Below are positions 25,201 to 33,478 of a stretch of DNA of 39,565 bases, in pieces (the first letter of the stretch is position 1; each line of letters opens with the position of its first letter). Origin of the DNA: Sphaerimonospora mesophila NBRC 14179 = JCM 3151 (GTDB lineage: Bacteria > Actinomycetota > Actinomycetes > Streptosporangiales > Streptosporangiaceae); the NCBI GenBank assembly GCA_001552515.1, contig BCRI01000066.1, forward strand, positions 1 through 39,565, read 5' to 3'. Made by a program: the position numbers and the translations under genes. Below the pieces are notes generated by a model. It saw nothing but the letters and a program-made list of their open reading frames with translations. It made no database searches and had not been told where the DNA came from.

Positions 25201-25423
25201 CCCGGCGGAGCTTGGACACCCGGATCTGCAGCGCGTTCGTGGCATCGGCCGGCAGGCTCTCGCCCCACAGCGTGTCGGTCAGACCGTCGACCGACACGAC
25301 GCGACCGGGGGCGAGGGCCAGGCGGGCCAGCAGGACGCGTACGGACGGGGGCAGCGTCGCCGGTTCGCCGCCGGGGGCCTGGATCTCGACGGGGCCGAGG
25401 ACCCGGAAGGTCACGGCCGTCAC
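22298..25423 (-). CDS. AfsR/SARP family transcriptional regulator (BTAD + NTPase + TPR)
   Basis: A 1041-aa regulator. Residues 1-95: winged helix of the OmpR/SARP type (FRVLGPVEI, LLARLALAPGRVVSVDGLTDTLWGE, NALQIRVSKLRRAL, TRAPGYLL). Residues 100-245: bacterial transcriptional activator domain (RFEQLVGEAR, LWRGPALADV, AYQALRHHLADELGIDPAPELQAL). A Pro/Ala linker follows; the NTPase begins near residue 315 with P-loop GPGGVGKTT at about 334, Walker B LLVVDNCEH and VLATSREAL. The last 400 residues are TPR-like repeats. SARPs bind direct repeats and recruit RNA polymerase; the NTPase and TPR parts gate activity by an unknown signal. GTG 25423 overlaps the stop of a short leader frame; GTG 25414 is the alternative. 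It lies between two divergent promoters that carry matching repeats. Confidence 0.9.
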   Translation of the reverse strand: MTAVTFRVLGPVEIQAPGGEPATLPPSVRVLLARLALAPGRVVSVDGLTDTLWGESLPADATNALQIRVSKLRRALVAAGVGGDVLVTRAPGYLLAVPAEAVDAYRFEQLVGEARRAAASGLAGPALDRLDEALRLWRGPALADVGETDWALADSARLDELRLGAVEDRLELLLETGRHAEAVADLERLVADNPLRERLHRLLMLALYRSGRQAGALAAYQALRHHLADELGIDPAPELQALAEAILRQQVPSGRPAGTAPAVPATAVQPAPPARTSPAPAPAASPAARAEGGARTAAGRGDGLPQRLTSVIGRDDDMGTALRRLREARVVTLTGPGGVGKTTLALEIARGADDTLTDRVHLVRLAGLEAGAGTAETFTSELGLMSGGPGADAAETIAEHLGLGRTLLVVDNCEHVIDDVAALIERLVGRCPGLRVLATSREALAIPGEVQVAVGPLAVPEETEASAATISAAPAVRLFLDRARAVRPTFVLDAETAPVVASICRRLDGMPLAIELAAARIKALSAADIAARLRDRFSLLTAGPRTSEARHRTLRATLDWSHDLLSDAERRLLRRLAVFRGGWTVEAAEEVCSFAGIASDEVLDLLFRLVDRSLVVPDPACGRFRLLVTVHEYARARLEEAGEAATCHDRHLDHYLRLAEEYGPQVRSRELVWSRLTEEHDNFRAALDHALEVGRSVESGEAGDQGRSGESGDRDAVEIGFRLAGALLWFWSYGLRHEGTRALTALLETGGGSATARALALQGIGTLSVYYPTPSSQAAAEESLAFFEEMGDHRNAAVSRLIVAWAGQYGGDADRYRRMIVRSRDELGDSDDGWWQAMTHYVEATLSLRLAEFEESVHQWGHSLDLIRSSGDLMMGNAILAHLGVALRESGRHAEACAALEEAVDDTRRLGSPHGLAFALVQLAHTQLDLREGDDTDGETAAVLNEADEVARRARNPRCQAWAAWGRARIAHARGGGMLAYDECRRALTLLEEREFPWARARLWSLMADCAEAVGRPDEAERARRAALTADSPAADPTATR

Positions 25424-25458
25424 GACAGGCCCTTCGGTGAGACGGACGGGTGTCCCAT
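25420..25458 (-). CDS. Possible 12-aa leader peptide coupled to the SARP gene
   Basis: AAGGAG (25463-25468) precedes ATG 25458 by 4 bases and opens MGHPSVSPKGLS, whose TGA overlaps the regulator's GTG as GTGA. The strongest ribosome-binding site in the region therefore belongs to this short frame, and regulator translation may depend on it. Visible in sequence; function inferred. Confidence 0.4.
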   Translation of the reverse strand: MGHPSVSPKGLS

Positions 25459-25468
25459 GTCGCTCCTT

Positions 25469-25535
25469 GACAGTGCCCAGCACGGTTTCCGGCACAGTTT
25501 CCGGCCCAGTGCCCGGTTCGCCGCACAGTGTCCGG
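25469..25535 (-). repeat. 12-bp tandem repeats in the SARP gene promoter
   Basis: Four adjacent 12-mers on the plus strand, GACAGTGCCCAG, CACGGTTTCCGG, CACAGTTTCCGG and CCCAGTGCCCGG (25469-25516), then after seven bases a fifth, CACAGTGTCCGG (25524-25535). On the minus strand they read CCGGxxACTGTG. They lie immediately upstream of the leader's ribosome-binding site, a likely autoregulatory site. Confidence 0.7.
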
Positions 25536-25587
25536 TGTGCCCGACATGGTATTCGTACGCGGACGGCATCGGACAGCCGCGGCCCGA

Positions 25588-26651
25588 TCAAGCCGGCACG
25601 GCGCGGCGTGCGGAGGTCAGCCGTTCTGCGAGTGCCGCCGCGTCCCGTCCGACCCAGCCGAGCAGCGCCGAACCGCGGTTGCGCTGCCAGGGCAGTCCGA
25701 GGAAGTACAGGCCGGGCCAGGTGGTCACCCCCTCGCGGTGGACGGGCGCGCCGGCGGCGTCCAGGACGGGCAGGTGGAGCCAGGGGTAGTGCGGCCGGAA
25801 CCCGGTCGCCCACACCACCGCGTCGGGGCCGTGCCGTGTGCCGTCGGCGAGGACCACATCCGGCCCGTCGGCGTCCACCACGCGGTCCAGCCTGCGCACC
25901 CGCCGCATCAGGGCTTTCACGTCGGTACCGAAGATCGGGTCCTGTCCCTTGAGGCGGCGGCCGATCCGGCTGTCGCCGCCGATGTCCATCATGCCGAGCA
26001 GCGAGCACCACCAGAAGATGTCCCGGCCCAGCAGCCGCTGCGGCAGCGCCATGCCCAGCGTGGGGGCCGACAGCGCGACCCGCCGACCGTGGTCGGCGAG
26101 CTCGGTGGCGATCTGCACGCCGGTGTTGCCCGCGCCGACGACGAGGACGTCACCCTCGGGAAGCCGGCCCGGATTGCGGTAGTCGCCGCTGTGCAGCCGC
26201 ACCACGTCGCAGGACAGTCTGGACGCGAACTCGGGCGTACGCGGGGTGTGGAACGGCCCCGTCGCGATCACCACCTGCTCGGCGGTGAACGACCCCGCCG
26301 ACGTCTCGACCGCGAACCCCGTGGGCCGGTCCGGCCGTACGGAGGTCACGGTGTGGTTCAGCAGAACCGGGAGGCCGAACCGCGTCGCGTAGCTTTCGAG
26401 GTAGTCGGCCGCCTCGTCCTTGCCCGGATGGCCGTCCGGATCCCCGGGGAACGGCATGCCGGGCAGGGCGTCGTACCGGCGCGGGGTGAACAGCGTCAGC
26501 GAGTCCCAGCGCCCCGCCGCCATGTGTCGCCGACCCGGGCGTGGGCGTCGAGGATGGCAAAGCGGCGACCGGTCCGCCGGAGGTGGTGGCCGAGCGCCAG
26601 CCCGGCCTGCCCACCTCCGATGATCAACGTGTCGAGTTCTGTGGTGGTCAT
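25588..26651 (-). pseudogene. NAD(P)/FAD-dependent flavoprotein monooxygenase, frameshifted near the N-terminus
   Basis: From ATG 26651 (AGGAG just upstream) the frame reads MTTTELDTLIIGGGQAGLALGHHLRR, a normal FAD-binding start, as far as VGDTWRR. It then shifts at a GGGG run near 26512-26515, and the protein continues in another frame as GRWDSLTLFTPRRYDALPGMPF with NAD(P)-binding VLVVGAGNTGVQIATEL, IATGPFHTPRTP and DAVVWATGFRPHYPWL to the stop at 25588. Without the two extra bases it would be a complete FMO/CzcO-like protein of about 350 aa. It may be a true pseudogene or a sequence error in a G run. It follows the CopZ-like gene by 38 bases in the same operon. Confidence 0.7.
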
Positions 26652-26689
26652 CGAATCTCCTGGAATCCCTACGGCTCGGGCGGCGCGAA

Positions 26690-26887
26690 TCAGACGGTCT
26701 CGTATCCGGCGTCGCCGATCGCCGCGCGGACGGCGGACGGGTCGGCGGCGTCGGCGACCGTCACGGTCTTGGCCGACAGGTCGACCTCGACCGAGCCGAC
26801 GCCGGGAACCTTGCCGACGGCCTCGGAGATGGCGTTGACGCAGTGCCCGCAGGTGATGCCGGGGACGGAGAGAACGAGCCGACTCAC
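26690..26887 (-). CDS. CopZ-like heavy-metal-associated copper chaperone
   Basis: A 65-aa single HMA domain: SRLVLSVPGITCGHCVNAISEAVGKVPGVGSVEVDLSAKTVTV then DAADPSAVRAAIGDAGYETV. The metal loop is GITCGHC (usually GMTCxHC), enough for Cu(I) transfer to the ATPase's N-terminal HMA domain. GTG 26887 is set by AAGGAG (26894-26899), six bases away. It is divergent from copA over a 245-base region carrying GGACAG repeats in both directions, and co-transcribed with the flavoprotein. Confidence 0.88.
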   Translation of the reverse strand: MSRLVLSVPGITCGHCVNAISEAVGKVPGVGSVEVDLSAKTVTVADAADPSAVRAAIGDAGYETV

Positions 26888-26971
26888 GGAATGCTCCTTA
26901 ATCGTGAAGGTGGGATCTCGGTGGGGTCCGGATGCGGCCCGCCGGAGATGAGAGCAGCCTGCGTGTGTGCG

Positions 26972-27081
26972 CTGTCCGCCCGCTGTCCCGGTGATTTCGG
27001 CCGCGCATGGGCGCGAACAGCCGTACGGACAGCGGCATGGACAGCGGCCCGGCAGCGGAGGGAAAGCGCCGGCCGGGACAG
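26972..27081. promoter_or_regulatory. Divergent copZ-copA promoter region with GGACAG tandem repeats
   Basis: Towards copZ, CTGTCC starts at 26972 and 26983 (11 apart). Towards copA, GGACAG starts at 27027 and 27039 (12 apart) followed by GGCAGC at 27051, and another GGACAG occurs at 27076. The motif is the same as in 21808-21912 and points with the gene in each direction. No CsoR or CueR box was recognised. Confidence 0.65.
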
Positions 27082-27132
27082 TCGCGTCGACGGCCCGCGC
27101 CGGCGGGCCCATGTCGATGAGGAACTGGAGCC

Positions 27133-30100
27133 ATGACGACAGCGACGAAGGCTTCCTGCACGCTGGACATCGGCGGCATGACCTGCGCGTCCTGCGTGCG
27201 GCGGGTGGAACGGGCCCTCGGCCGGGTCGAGGGCGTCGAGGTGGCCGAGGTGAACCTCGCCACCGAGGTCGCCACCGTCACCTACGACGCCACCCGTGTC
27301 ACGGTCGAGGCGCTGACGGACGCCGTGAGCCGGGCCGGATACACCGCCACTCCGCAGCGCGAAGACGTACGCGCCGAAACAGGCGGGGAAGACGCCGGTG
27401 ACACGGGAACGGCCGGGCCGGCCGCCGCCGCCGATGACGCCGCCGAGGCGGCGCGTGAGCGGGAGATCACCGGCCTGAAGCGGAAATGGCAGGTCACCCT
27501 CCCCGTCGGCCTGTCGATGATGGTGCTGATGTACCTTCCGTTGCCGATCGACGCGATGGACTGGCTGATGCCGCTACTGCTGGTCGTCGCGACGGTCGTG
27601 CAGTTCTGGGCGGGCAGGCCGTTCTACCGCGCGGCCTGGGCGGCGGGTCGCCACGGCGCGGTCAACATGAACACGCTCATCGCCATGGGCACCACGGTGG
27701 CGTACGGCTACAGCGCGTTCGTCACGCTGTGGCCGACCGCGGCCGAGTCGTCCGGGCTGCCGCTGCACGTGTACTTCGAGATCTCCGTCGTGGTCATCGC
27801 GCTCGTCCTGATGGGCCGGTGGCTGGAGGCCCTGGCCAAGCGGCGTACGACCACGGCGATCAGGACGCTGATGGAGCTGCGGCCGAAGACGGCCCGCGTC
27901 CTGCGGGCCGATGCCGAGGGGCCCGATGCCGGGGGACGCGGTGCGGAGGTGGAGGTGCCGGTCGACGAGGTCGTCGTCGGCGACCTCGTCCGCGTCCGTC
28001 CCGGCGAGAAGATCCCGGTCGACGGTGTGGTCGCCGAAGGCGTCTCCACGGTCGACGAGAGCATGATCACGGGTGAGAGCCTGCCGGTGCGCAGAGTCGT
28101 CGGCGATCCGCTGATCGGGTCCACCCTCAACCGCACCGGTTCCGTCGTCATGCGGGCCACCGCCGTGGGCCGGGACACCACACTGGCGCAGATCGTCCGG
28201 CTCGTGGAGGACGCCCAGGGCGCCAAGGCGCCGATGCAACGCCTGGTCGACGCGGTGTCCGGGTGGTTCGTCCCGATCGTCATCGGCATCGCCGTGCTCA
28301 CCTTCGCGTTCTGGGCCGTCTTCGGGCCCGATCAGGGACGGCTGGCGATGGGCATCGGTACGGCGATCGCCGTGCTGATCATCGCGTGCCCCTGCGCCCT
28401 CGGGCTGGCCACCCCGACCGCGATCATGGTGGGCACCGGGAAGGCGGCCGAGCTCGGGATCCTGATCTCCGGAGGAGAGGCCCTGGAGCAGGCCCGCCGC
28501 ATCACCACCGTGGTACTGGACAAGACCGGCACGATCACCCGTGGCCGTCCCGGCGTCACCCACGTCGGGACCGTCGCCGGGATCGCCGCCGACGACCTGC
28601 TCGGGTACGCCGCCGCGGCCGAGACGGGATCCGAGCATCCCCTCGGCGAGGCGATCGTGACGGAGGCGCGCGATCGCGGTCTCGACCTCCCGGCGGCCGA
28701 GTCGTTCGAGGCCGTGCCAGGCCACGGCGTCGAGGCGCGGATCGGCGGCCGTGCCGTACTCATCGGCAACGCCGCGCTGATGCGGCGCCACGACGTGGAC
28801 ACGGACGGCATGACCGCGGCCGCCGGAGAGATGGCCGCGCAGGGGGCGACGCCCATGTACGTCGCCTTCGACGGCCTTCTCGCCGGGGTGATCGGCGTCG
28901 CCGACACCGTCAAGCCAGAGTCGCGCGACGCCGTCGAACGGCTCCGCGCGCTCGGCCTCGACGTGTGGATGCTGACCGGCGACAACCGGGTCACCGCGAA
29001 CGTCGTCGCCCGCCAGGTCGGCATCGGGAGCGAGCGGGTGATCGCCGACGTGCGGCCAGAGGAGAAGGCCGCACGCATCGCCGAGCTGCGGAACGGCGGC
29101 GCCGTCGTCGCGATGGTCGGCGACGGGATCAACGACGCCCCGGCGCTCGCCACGGCCGACCTCGGCATCGCGATCGGCACCGGGACCGATGTCGCCATCG
29201 CCGCCTCCGATATCACTCTGGTCGGCGGCGACCTGCGGGGGATCGTCTCGGCGATCGCGCTGTCCCGCCGCACCGTGACCACGATCAAGCAGGGCCTGGC
29301 GTGGGCGTTCGCCTACAACGTGCTGCTGATCCCGGTCGCCGCCGGGGTGCTCTACCCGATCGACCGCGTTCTCCTCGACCCCTCGCTGGCCGCCGCCGCG
29401 ATGGCCATGAGCTCGGTCAGCGTCGTCACCAACGCCCTGCGCCTGCGCGGCTTCCGCCGTACCGACGCGGATCGGACGGGACGCGCCCGGCTGTCGGCCA
29501 GGATCGCCGATTACGGCTACCTGACGGGCATCGCCGCGCTCGCGGTCTGCGTCGGCGCCGGCCTCACTGCGCTGAGCCGTACGGACATGGCCCAGCGCGG
29601 CATGAACGGCGTCCTCGCCTGGGTGCAGGACACCGGCATGCCGATGCGCCCGACGATGAGCGTCATGATGACGGCCGAGACGGAACCGCGTCACGCCGAC
29701 GACGCCGGGGTGAAGGTCGACCTCCAGGTCCCCCGTGACGTCGCTCCCGGCGTGCCGGCCACCATCCGCGTCCGCGTGACCGATGCCTCGACCGGGCGTC
29801 CCGTCGACGACATCGGGCGCAGCCACGAGGCCTGGATGCACTTCATCGCCACGCGGCTCGATCTGGGCACCTTCGCCCACGTCCACCCGGCGCCCGACGG
29901 CCGGCCCGGCGAGTTCGCCGTACGGCTGACGTTCCCGACGGCCGGCACCTATCTCATCCACACCGAGTTCCGGCGGCGCGGCGAGATGACCGACATCCTG
30001 GAGCGCCACGCGATCGTCGTCGGTGACCCGGCGCGGCAGGACGGGTCGGCGCGGTCCGTCGGCGAGCCGCCCGCGCCGTCGCCGCGTGAGCAGGTCGTGG

Positions 30101-30453
30101 ACGGTGTACGCGTCACGCTCACCGGTGACGCCGAGGTGGGTACGGGCAGCCGTTTCACCTTCCGGTTCGCCGACGCCGCGACCGGCAGGCCCATCGACGG
30201 CCTCAGGCCGTACCTGGCGGCGCCCGGGCACGTGGTGATCATGCCGCTCGACGGCAGCGGGTTCGCCCATGAGCACACCGAGGTGAAGGACGACCAGGGC
30301 CGGCCCGTGTTCGCGCTGCCGGGCCAGACCTTCGGACCCGAGCTCGGGCTGCACGCCGACTTCCCACGGGCGGGTCTCTACCGGTTGTGGGGCCAGTTCC
30401 GTACGCCGAACGGGCACGTCATCACGACGACCTTCACCGTCGAGGCCCGCTGA
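27133..30453 (+). CDS. copA: Cu(I)-type P1B ATPase with extra extracytoplasmic C-terminal module
   Basis: A 1106-aa protein. N-terminal HMA domain with GMTCASC (Cys 18 and 21), then a P1B ATPase: TGES actuator motif, CPC at 419-421 in membrane helix 6, phosphorylation site DKTGT with Asp463, HPLGE (SEHPL), [16 protein letters not shown], and helices 7-8 with YN and MxxSS-type ligands ([14 protein letters not shown]), the Cu(I) subgroup. A usual member ends near residue 760. Here an additional helix follows (about 795-815), then a Met-rich stretch ([12 protein letters not shown]) and two modules with His pairs (HEAWMH near 898; HVH 916-918; HEH 1046-1048). With nine helices the tail should be outside the cell. 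The ATG 27133 follows a purine-rich GAGGAACTGGAG. Confidence 0.93.
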   Translation: MTTATKASCTLDIGGMTCASCVRRVERALGRVEGVEVAEVNLATEVATVTYDATRVTVEALTDAVSRAGYTATPQREDVRAETGGEDAGDTGTAGPAAAADDAAEAAREREITGLKRKWQVTLPVGLSMMVLMYLPLPIDAMDWLMPLLLVVATVVQFWAGRPFYRAAWAAGRHGAVNMNTLIAMGTTVAYGYSAFVTLWPTAAESSGLPLHVYFEISVVVIALVLMGRWLEALAKRRTTTAIRTLMELRPKTARVLRADAEGPDAGGRGAEVEVPVDEVVVGDLVRVRPGEKIPVDGVVAEGVSTVDESMITGESLPVRRVVGDPLIGSTLNRTGSVVMRATAVGRDTTLAQIVRLVEDAQGAKAPMQRLVDAVSGWFVPIVIGIAVLTFAFWAVFGPDQGRLAMGIGTAIAVLIIACPCALGLATPTAIMVGTGKAAELGILISGGEALEQARRITTVVLDKTGTITRGRPGVTHVGTVAGIAADDLLGYAAAAETGSEHPLGEAIVTEARDRGLDLPAAESFEAVPGHGVEARIGGRAVLIGNAALMRRHDVDTDGMTAAAGEMAAQGATPMYVAFDGLLAGVIGVADTVKPESRDAVERLRALGLDVWMLTGDNRVTANVVARQVGIGSERVIADVRPEEKAARIAELRNGGAVVAMVGDGINDAPALATADLGIAIGTGTDVAIAASDITLVGGDLRGIVSAIALSRRTVTTIKQGLAWAFAYNVLLIPVAAGVLYPIDRVLLDPSLAAAAMAMSSVSVVTNALRLRGFRRTDADRTGRARLSARIADYGYLTGIAALAVCVGAGLTALSRTDMAQRGMNGVLAWVQDTGMPMRPTMSVMMTAETEPRHADDAGVKVDLQVPRDVAPGVPATIRVRVTDASTGRPVDDIGRSHEAWMHFIATRLDLGTFAHVHPAPDGRPGEFAVRLTFPTAGTYLIHTEFRRRGEMTDILERHAIVVGDPARQDGSARSVGEPPAPSPREQVVDGVRVTLTGDAEVGTGSRFTFRFADAATGRPIDGLRPYLAAPGHVVIMPLDGSGFAHEHTEVKDDQGRPVFALPGQTFGPELGLHADFPRAGLYRLWGQFRTPNGHVITTTFTVEAR

Positions 30454-30464
30454 GGCCCTGGGGT

Positions 30465-30503
30465 CGGGCCCGCGCCGGCACGGATGGCGGCGGCGCGGGC
30501 CCG
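30465..30503 (+). terminator. Intrinsic terminator of copA
   Basis: CGGGCCCGCGCCG (30465-30477) pairs perfectly with CGGCGCGGGCCCG (30491-30503) around a 13-base loop, 12 bases after the stop. Confidence 0.85.
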
Positions 30504-30789
30504 TTCACGGCATGGTGTCCCGGTTCGGAGCGAAGAGCTTCACAACGATGGCCGAGCGCTTGGGCGAGCTGACGGCGGCGCCGTTGATTTCCTTGTTTCA
30601 GGCGCTGGTCGCGGTCGAGGCGTGGACGTGCCCGCAGTGATGCGTCGGAGACCTGCCTCAGGTAGTTGTAATGCTCGAGCACGGTGATGACCAGCAGGTC
30701 AAGCCCCACGCCGCGCTTCCATGGCCGACCTCGCCGACGCGTTCCCGGTGCTCCTCGATGGCGAAGGCGGCACGCCATGCGTTGTCTCG
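30504..30789. other. Gene debris, no intact gene
   Basis: Short minus-strand frames (VVKLFAPNRDTMP; DLLVITVLEHYNYLRQ) look protein-like but are broken. They may continue the decayed amidohydrolase or come from another lost gene. Confidence 0.35.
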
Positions 30790-31055
30790 GCGGGTCCGCG
30801 ATCTCCACGTGCGGTGTGCGCGGGCCGGTCATCATGAAGCCGACGTGCGCGTGCATGTCGATCACGCCGGGGACGATCGTGCCGCCGGGGCACTCGACGA
30901 CCTGGGCCGCGTCCGGCATGCCGGGGCGGGAGCCGGCGGCCGATCTTCTCGCCGTCGACGATCACGGCGGTGTCCCGTACCGGCTCGGCGCCGGTGCCGT
31001 CGATGAGGAGTCCTGCTCTGATCAGCAGCACAACATCAATGTCCTGAACCACCAC
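30790..31055 (-). pseudogene. Amidohydrolase family remnant (N-terminal part)
   Basis: The frame opening at ATG 31055 reads LLIRAGLLIDGTGAEPVRDTAVIVDGEKIG, then shifts near 30950 and continues AAGSRPGMPDAAQVVECPGGTIVPGVIDMHAHVGFM. These are the beta-sandwich start and the metal-binding D-x-H-x-H strand of amidohydrolases such as imidazolonepropionase-like or prolidase-type enzymes. The rest of a 400-residue protein is missing. The 158 bases between this and the next gene contain nothing recognised. Confidence 0.7.
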
Positions 31056-31213
31056 CCGGTGCGCTCCCCCTGGTCAGTGAGCGAAGACAGAAACTCGACG
31101 ACGTGCTCACCGCATCAGGGCGTGGCGCCGGGAAGCTCTCCCTGCCCACATGCACGCTCTCACCACAGCCGTGGAAAGGCCGAAGAGGCACTCCGCAGGC
31201 TCCGGTGACCCGC

Positions 31214-32164
31214 TCACCGGTTACGCGGGCCGCGCACGCGCCGCACAAGGTCGTCGGCGGCCTCTGGCCATTGGGCGTAGTCGAAAGCGAAGCCCGCTTC
31301 GAGTAGACGGCCGGGGACGACTCGGCGGCTTTTCAACAGGAGTTCGGTGTCCGAGCGCAGCGCGAACGCGCCGAGCTCGGCCATCCACCTCGTTGCGGGC
31401 AGGCCCACCGGGACACCCCACGCGGTGCGCAGCACGCGCATGAACGTGCGCTGTGGTACAGGAACCGGAGCAGCGAAGTTCACCGGCCCGGCCAGGTCGT
31501 CCCGGTCGGCCACGAACTCGACGGCGCGGACGAAATCGCGGTCATGGATCCACGACACGTACTGCGCGCCTCCCGCGACCGGGCCGCCGAGGCCGAGCCG
31601 CGCCAACCGCAGCAAGACGTCGAAGACGCCGCCGCGATCGGGACTCATCACCATGGCAGCGCGCATGGCTACCTTGCGCGTGTACGGGGTTTCGGCTCGC
31701 TCCTGCGCCCGTTCCCATGCTTTTGCGATCTCGACGCTGTAGGCCCAGTAGCCCGGGACGTCGACTTCAGTGCCGCCGAGTACGCCGGTCGCCTCGTCGT
31801 TGGGCGCGTCGAAGCGGTGGGAGTAGACAGTGGCAGTGCTCATCTGCAACCAGACCCGGGGAGGCCGTACGGCGGCCGCGATCGCCTCACCCACAACCCG
31901 GGCGGAGCGCACGCGCGAATCCATCATGGCCCGCAGATTGGCTGCGGTGTAGCGACAGTTGACGCTGCGTCCGGCCAGGTTGATCACGATGTCCGCGCCG
32001 TCGATCTCCTCCGCCCATGGACCCAGGGTCTCGCCGTCCCAGCGAACTTCACGATCGCGCGCCGGCCGTCTGGTCAGAACGACAACGTCATGGCCTGCGG
32101 CGGTCAGCGCGCGATTCAGGATCGTGCCTACCTGCCCGGTTCCTCCGGGTATAACTATCTTCAT
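31214..32164 (-). CDS. TIGR01777 family (SDR39U1-like) NAD-dependent epimerase
   Basis: A 316-aa short-chain dehydrogenase-like protein. Rossmann start MKIVIPGGTGQVGTILNRAL; the family signature INLAGRSVNCRYTAANLRAMMDSRVRSARVVGEAI; STATVYSHR (active-site region); WERAQERAETPYTRKVAMRAAMVMSPDRGG; WIHDRDFVRAVEFVAD; and a C-terminal LLKSRRVVPGRLLEAGFAFDYAQW. The family (YfcH in E. coli) is widespread with no settled reaction; suggested roles are NAD(P)-binding and cell division or redox. Start and length (about 300 aa) are normal. It stands alone among decayed genes. Confidence 0.92.
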   Translation of the reverse strand: MKIVIPGGTGQVGTILNRALTAAGHDVVVLTRRPARDREVRWDGETLGPWAEEIDGADIVINLAGRSVNCRYTAANLRAMMDSRVRSARVVGEAIAAAVRPPRVWLQMSTATVYSHRFDAPNDEATGVLGGTEVDVPGYWAYSVEIAKAWERAQERAETPYTRKVAMRAAMVMSPDRGGVFDVLLRLARLGLGGPVAGGAQYVSWIHDRDFVRAVEFVADRDDLAGPVNFAAPVPVPQRTFMRVLRTAWGVPVGLPATRWMAELGAFALRSDTELLLKSRRVVPGRLLEAGFAFDYAQWPEAADDLVRRVRGPRNR

Positions 32165-32244
32165 AAGGCTTCCCCCCTATGAGTAGGGACTGTACGGTCG
32201 GTCTTCGGCTCTGGCCCGTAATCGGTGGTGGCTCTGAGCGATCT

Positions 32245-32433
32245 TCAGTGCAGCAGGATGCGGTGACGCAGCAGGCCGAACCCGGCGTCGTTGCCTGCGG
32301 CCGGGGTGAGGAGTTCGGCGAAGCTGCGGACATGGCGCGCGAGTCCGGCCAGTTCAGCGCAGGCGGGCGTGAGTTCCTGCAGCAGCCGGGTGTCGTCGGC
32401 CGTGCAACGTTGGCGAAGGCCGTACAGAGACCC
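32245..32433 (-). pseudogene. ISL3-family transposase remnant
   Basis: An uninterrupted minus-strand frame reads LYGLRQRCTADDTRLLQELTPACAELAGLARHVRSFAELLT and then jumps to AGFGLLRHRILLH before the stop. The first block and last block are both from the C-terminal part of ISL3-family transposases, where about 60 residues normally separate them. This is therefore an internally deleted 3' end. The N-terminal and catalytic parts are absent. Confidence rests on motif recall. Confidence 0.6.
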
Positions 32434-32519
32434 GCGCCCTTTACAACGTAGATTCGCTGCCTCTGATACTCATCAGAACGAAGTGTGATCCCTGCGGTGG
32501 TGGAGGGTGTCATGCTTTG

Positions 32520-32830
32520 TGCAACCCTCATCTGTTGCGTGAGTTGCGGCAGGTCATCGGCACCGCCCCGGCGGCCAGTGGCGCTGGGCCGAGCAAGCCG
32601 CCAATGCGCTGTGAGAGGTGAAGACCCTGGTCGAGGCGGCCCTGGAGGCGGGCGGGCTGGAGCATCTGGACCAGACGGCGTTGGCCGGGCAGGTCCGCCT
32701 GTGGCGCTCGGCCGCCCTGATCGGCAAGAACGACACGGTCGCGCGGTCGGGCACGCTGATGAAGAAGCACCACGCCCCGGCCACGCGGATGCCGGCCCGT
32801 CACGACGACTACCTGCGATTGGTCGGACGT
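32520..32830 (+). pseudogene. IS66-family transposase remnant
   Basis: CNPHLLRELRQVIG (from 32520) is the CNAHLLREL block of IS66 transposases. In another frame KTLVEAALEAGGLEHLDQTALAGQVRLWRSAALIG and MKKHHAPATRMPARHDDYLRLV follow, matching the region after it. No start, no catalytic core and at least one frameshift: a decayed fragment. Confidence 0.65.
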
Positions 32831-32837
32831 GCGGTAC

Positions 32838-32990
32838 GGGCCGGGCGTCGTCCGCGATCATCTTTCCCTCGACTGGGCCCTGGACGACCCTGCCGGCAAG
32901 GGCGTCGAGGCCGTCCGCCCGATCCGCGACGAGATCAAAGCCCGCGTCCGGGCCCTGATCGCCGAGATCGACGCCCAGACCGGCGGCTGA
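32838..32990 (+). pseudogene. C-terminal remnant of an ArsC-like arsenate reductase
   Basis: One plus-strand frame reads GPGVVRDHLSLDWALDDPAGKGVEAVRPIRDEIKARVRALIAEIDAQTGG to a TGA at 32988-32990. The sequence DWxLxDPAGxxVEAVRPIRDEIxxRV is the end of low-molecular-weight arsenate reductases of actinobacteria. The catalytic N-terminal part is lost, presumably replaced by the IS66 insertion. No protein can be made from it. Confidence 0.7.
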
Positions 32991-33122
32991 CCTCCTGACG
33001 CCGCCGACGCGCCGTCCTCGCCGGCATGCGGAGCGCGGCCGCTTCGACGCGCTGGGGTCCGCACGCGCTCGTTTGGCGCCGCCGGAGTCCGAACTCGCGA
33101 GCCGGTGCGCGGGCAGGTGGGG

Positions 33123-33464
33123 CTACTGCTGGCCGGGCAGGACTTCGCGGGCGAGCTCGGCGAGGGCTGCGCGGTCTTCGGCCAGCGCTTGGCGGCCGGC
33201 GTCGGTGGCCCGGTAGACCCGGCGCATGCGTCCGGCGACGGTGCGCTGCTCGGACACCAGCAGTCCTTCGGCTTCCAGACGGTGCAGGGTCGGGTACAGC
33301 GTGCCGGGGCTGATCGCGTATCCGTGCCGCTTGAGCTCCTCGGTCATCCACGCGCCGTGGATCTCCTGCTCGGCGGCGTGGTGCAGGATGTGCAGCCGCA
33401 CCGCGCCGCGGAGGAATTCCCGCACCTTCTCACCCCCGGGTTCCCGTGCCGTTATGAGCGGCAT
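33123..33464 (-). CDS. PadR family transcriptional regulator
   Basis: A 113-aa regulator: REFLRGAVRLHILHHAAEQEIHGAWMTEELKRHGYAISPGTLYPTLHRLEAEGLL then GRMRRVYRATDAGRQAL. The GTLYPxLxRLExxGLL recognition helix and RRxYxxTxxG wing are the PadR hallmark. It is a small dimer with a short C-terminal helix. I chose ATG 33464 (MPLITAREPGGEK), as the in-frame ATG at 33491 overlaps the palindrome CCGATATCGG. The same motif recurs before the APC permease and the small gene after it, so those are likely targets. Confidence 0.88.
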   Translation of the reverse strand: MPLITAREPGGEKVREFLRGAVRLHILHHAAEQEIHGAWMTEELKRHGYAISPGTLYPTLHRLEAEGLLVSEQRTVAGRMRRVYRATDAGRQALAEDRAALAELAREVLPGQQ

Positions 33465-33478
33465 CGGATGTGACGAAA

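Noticed and set aside
27574-30417. 947-codon minus-strand frame inside copA
   Set aside because: Antisense shadow; copA has all catalytic motifs in frame.
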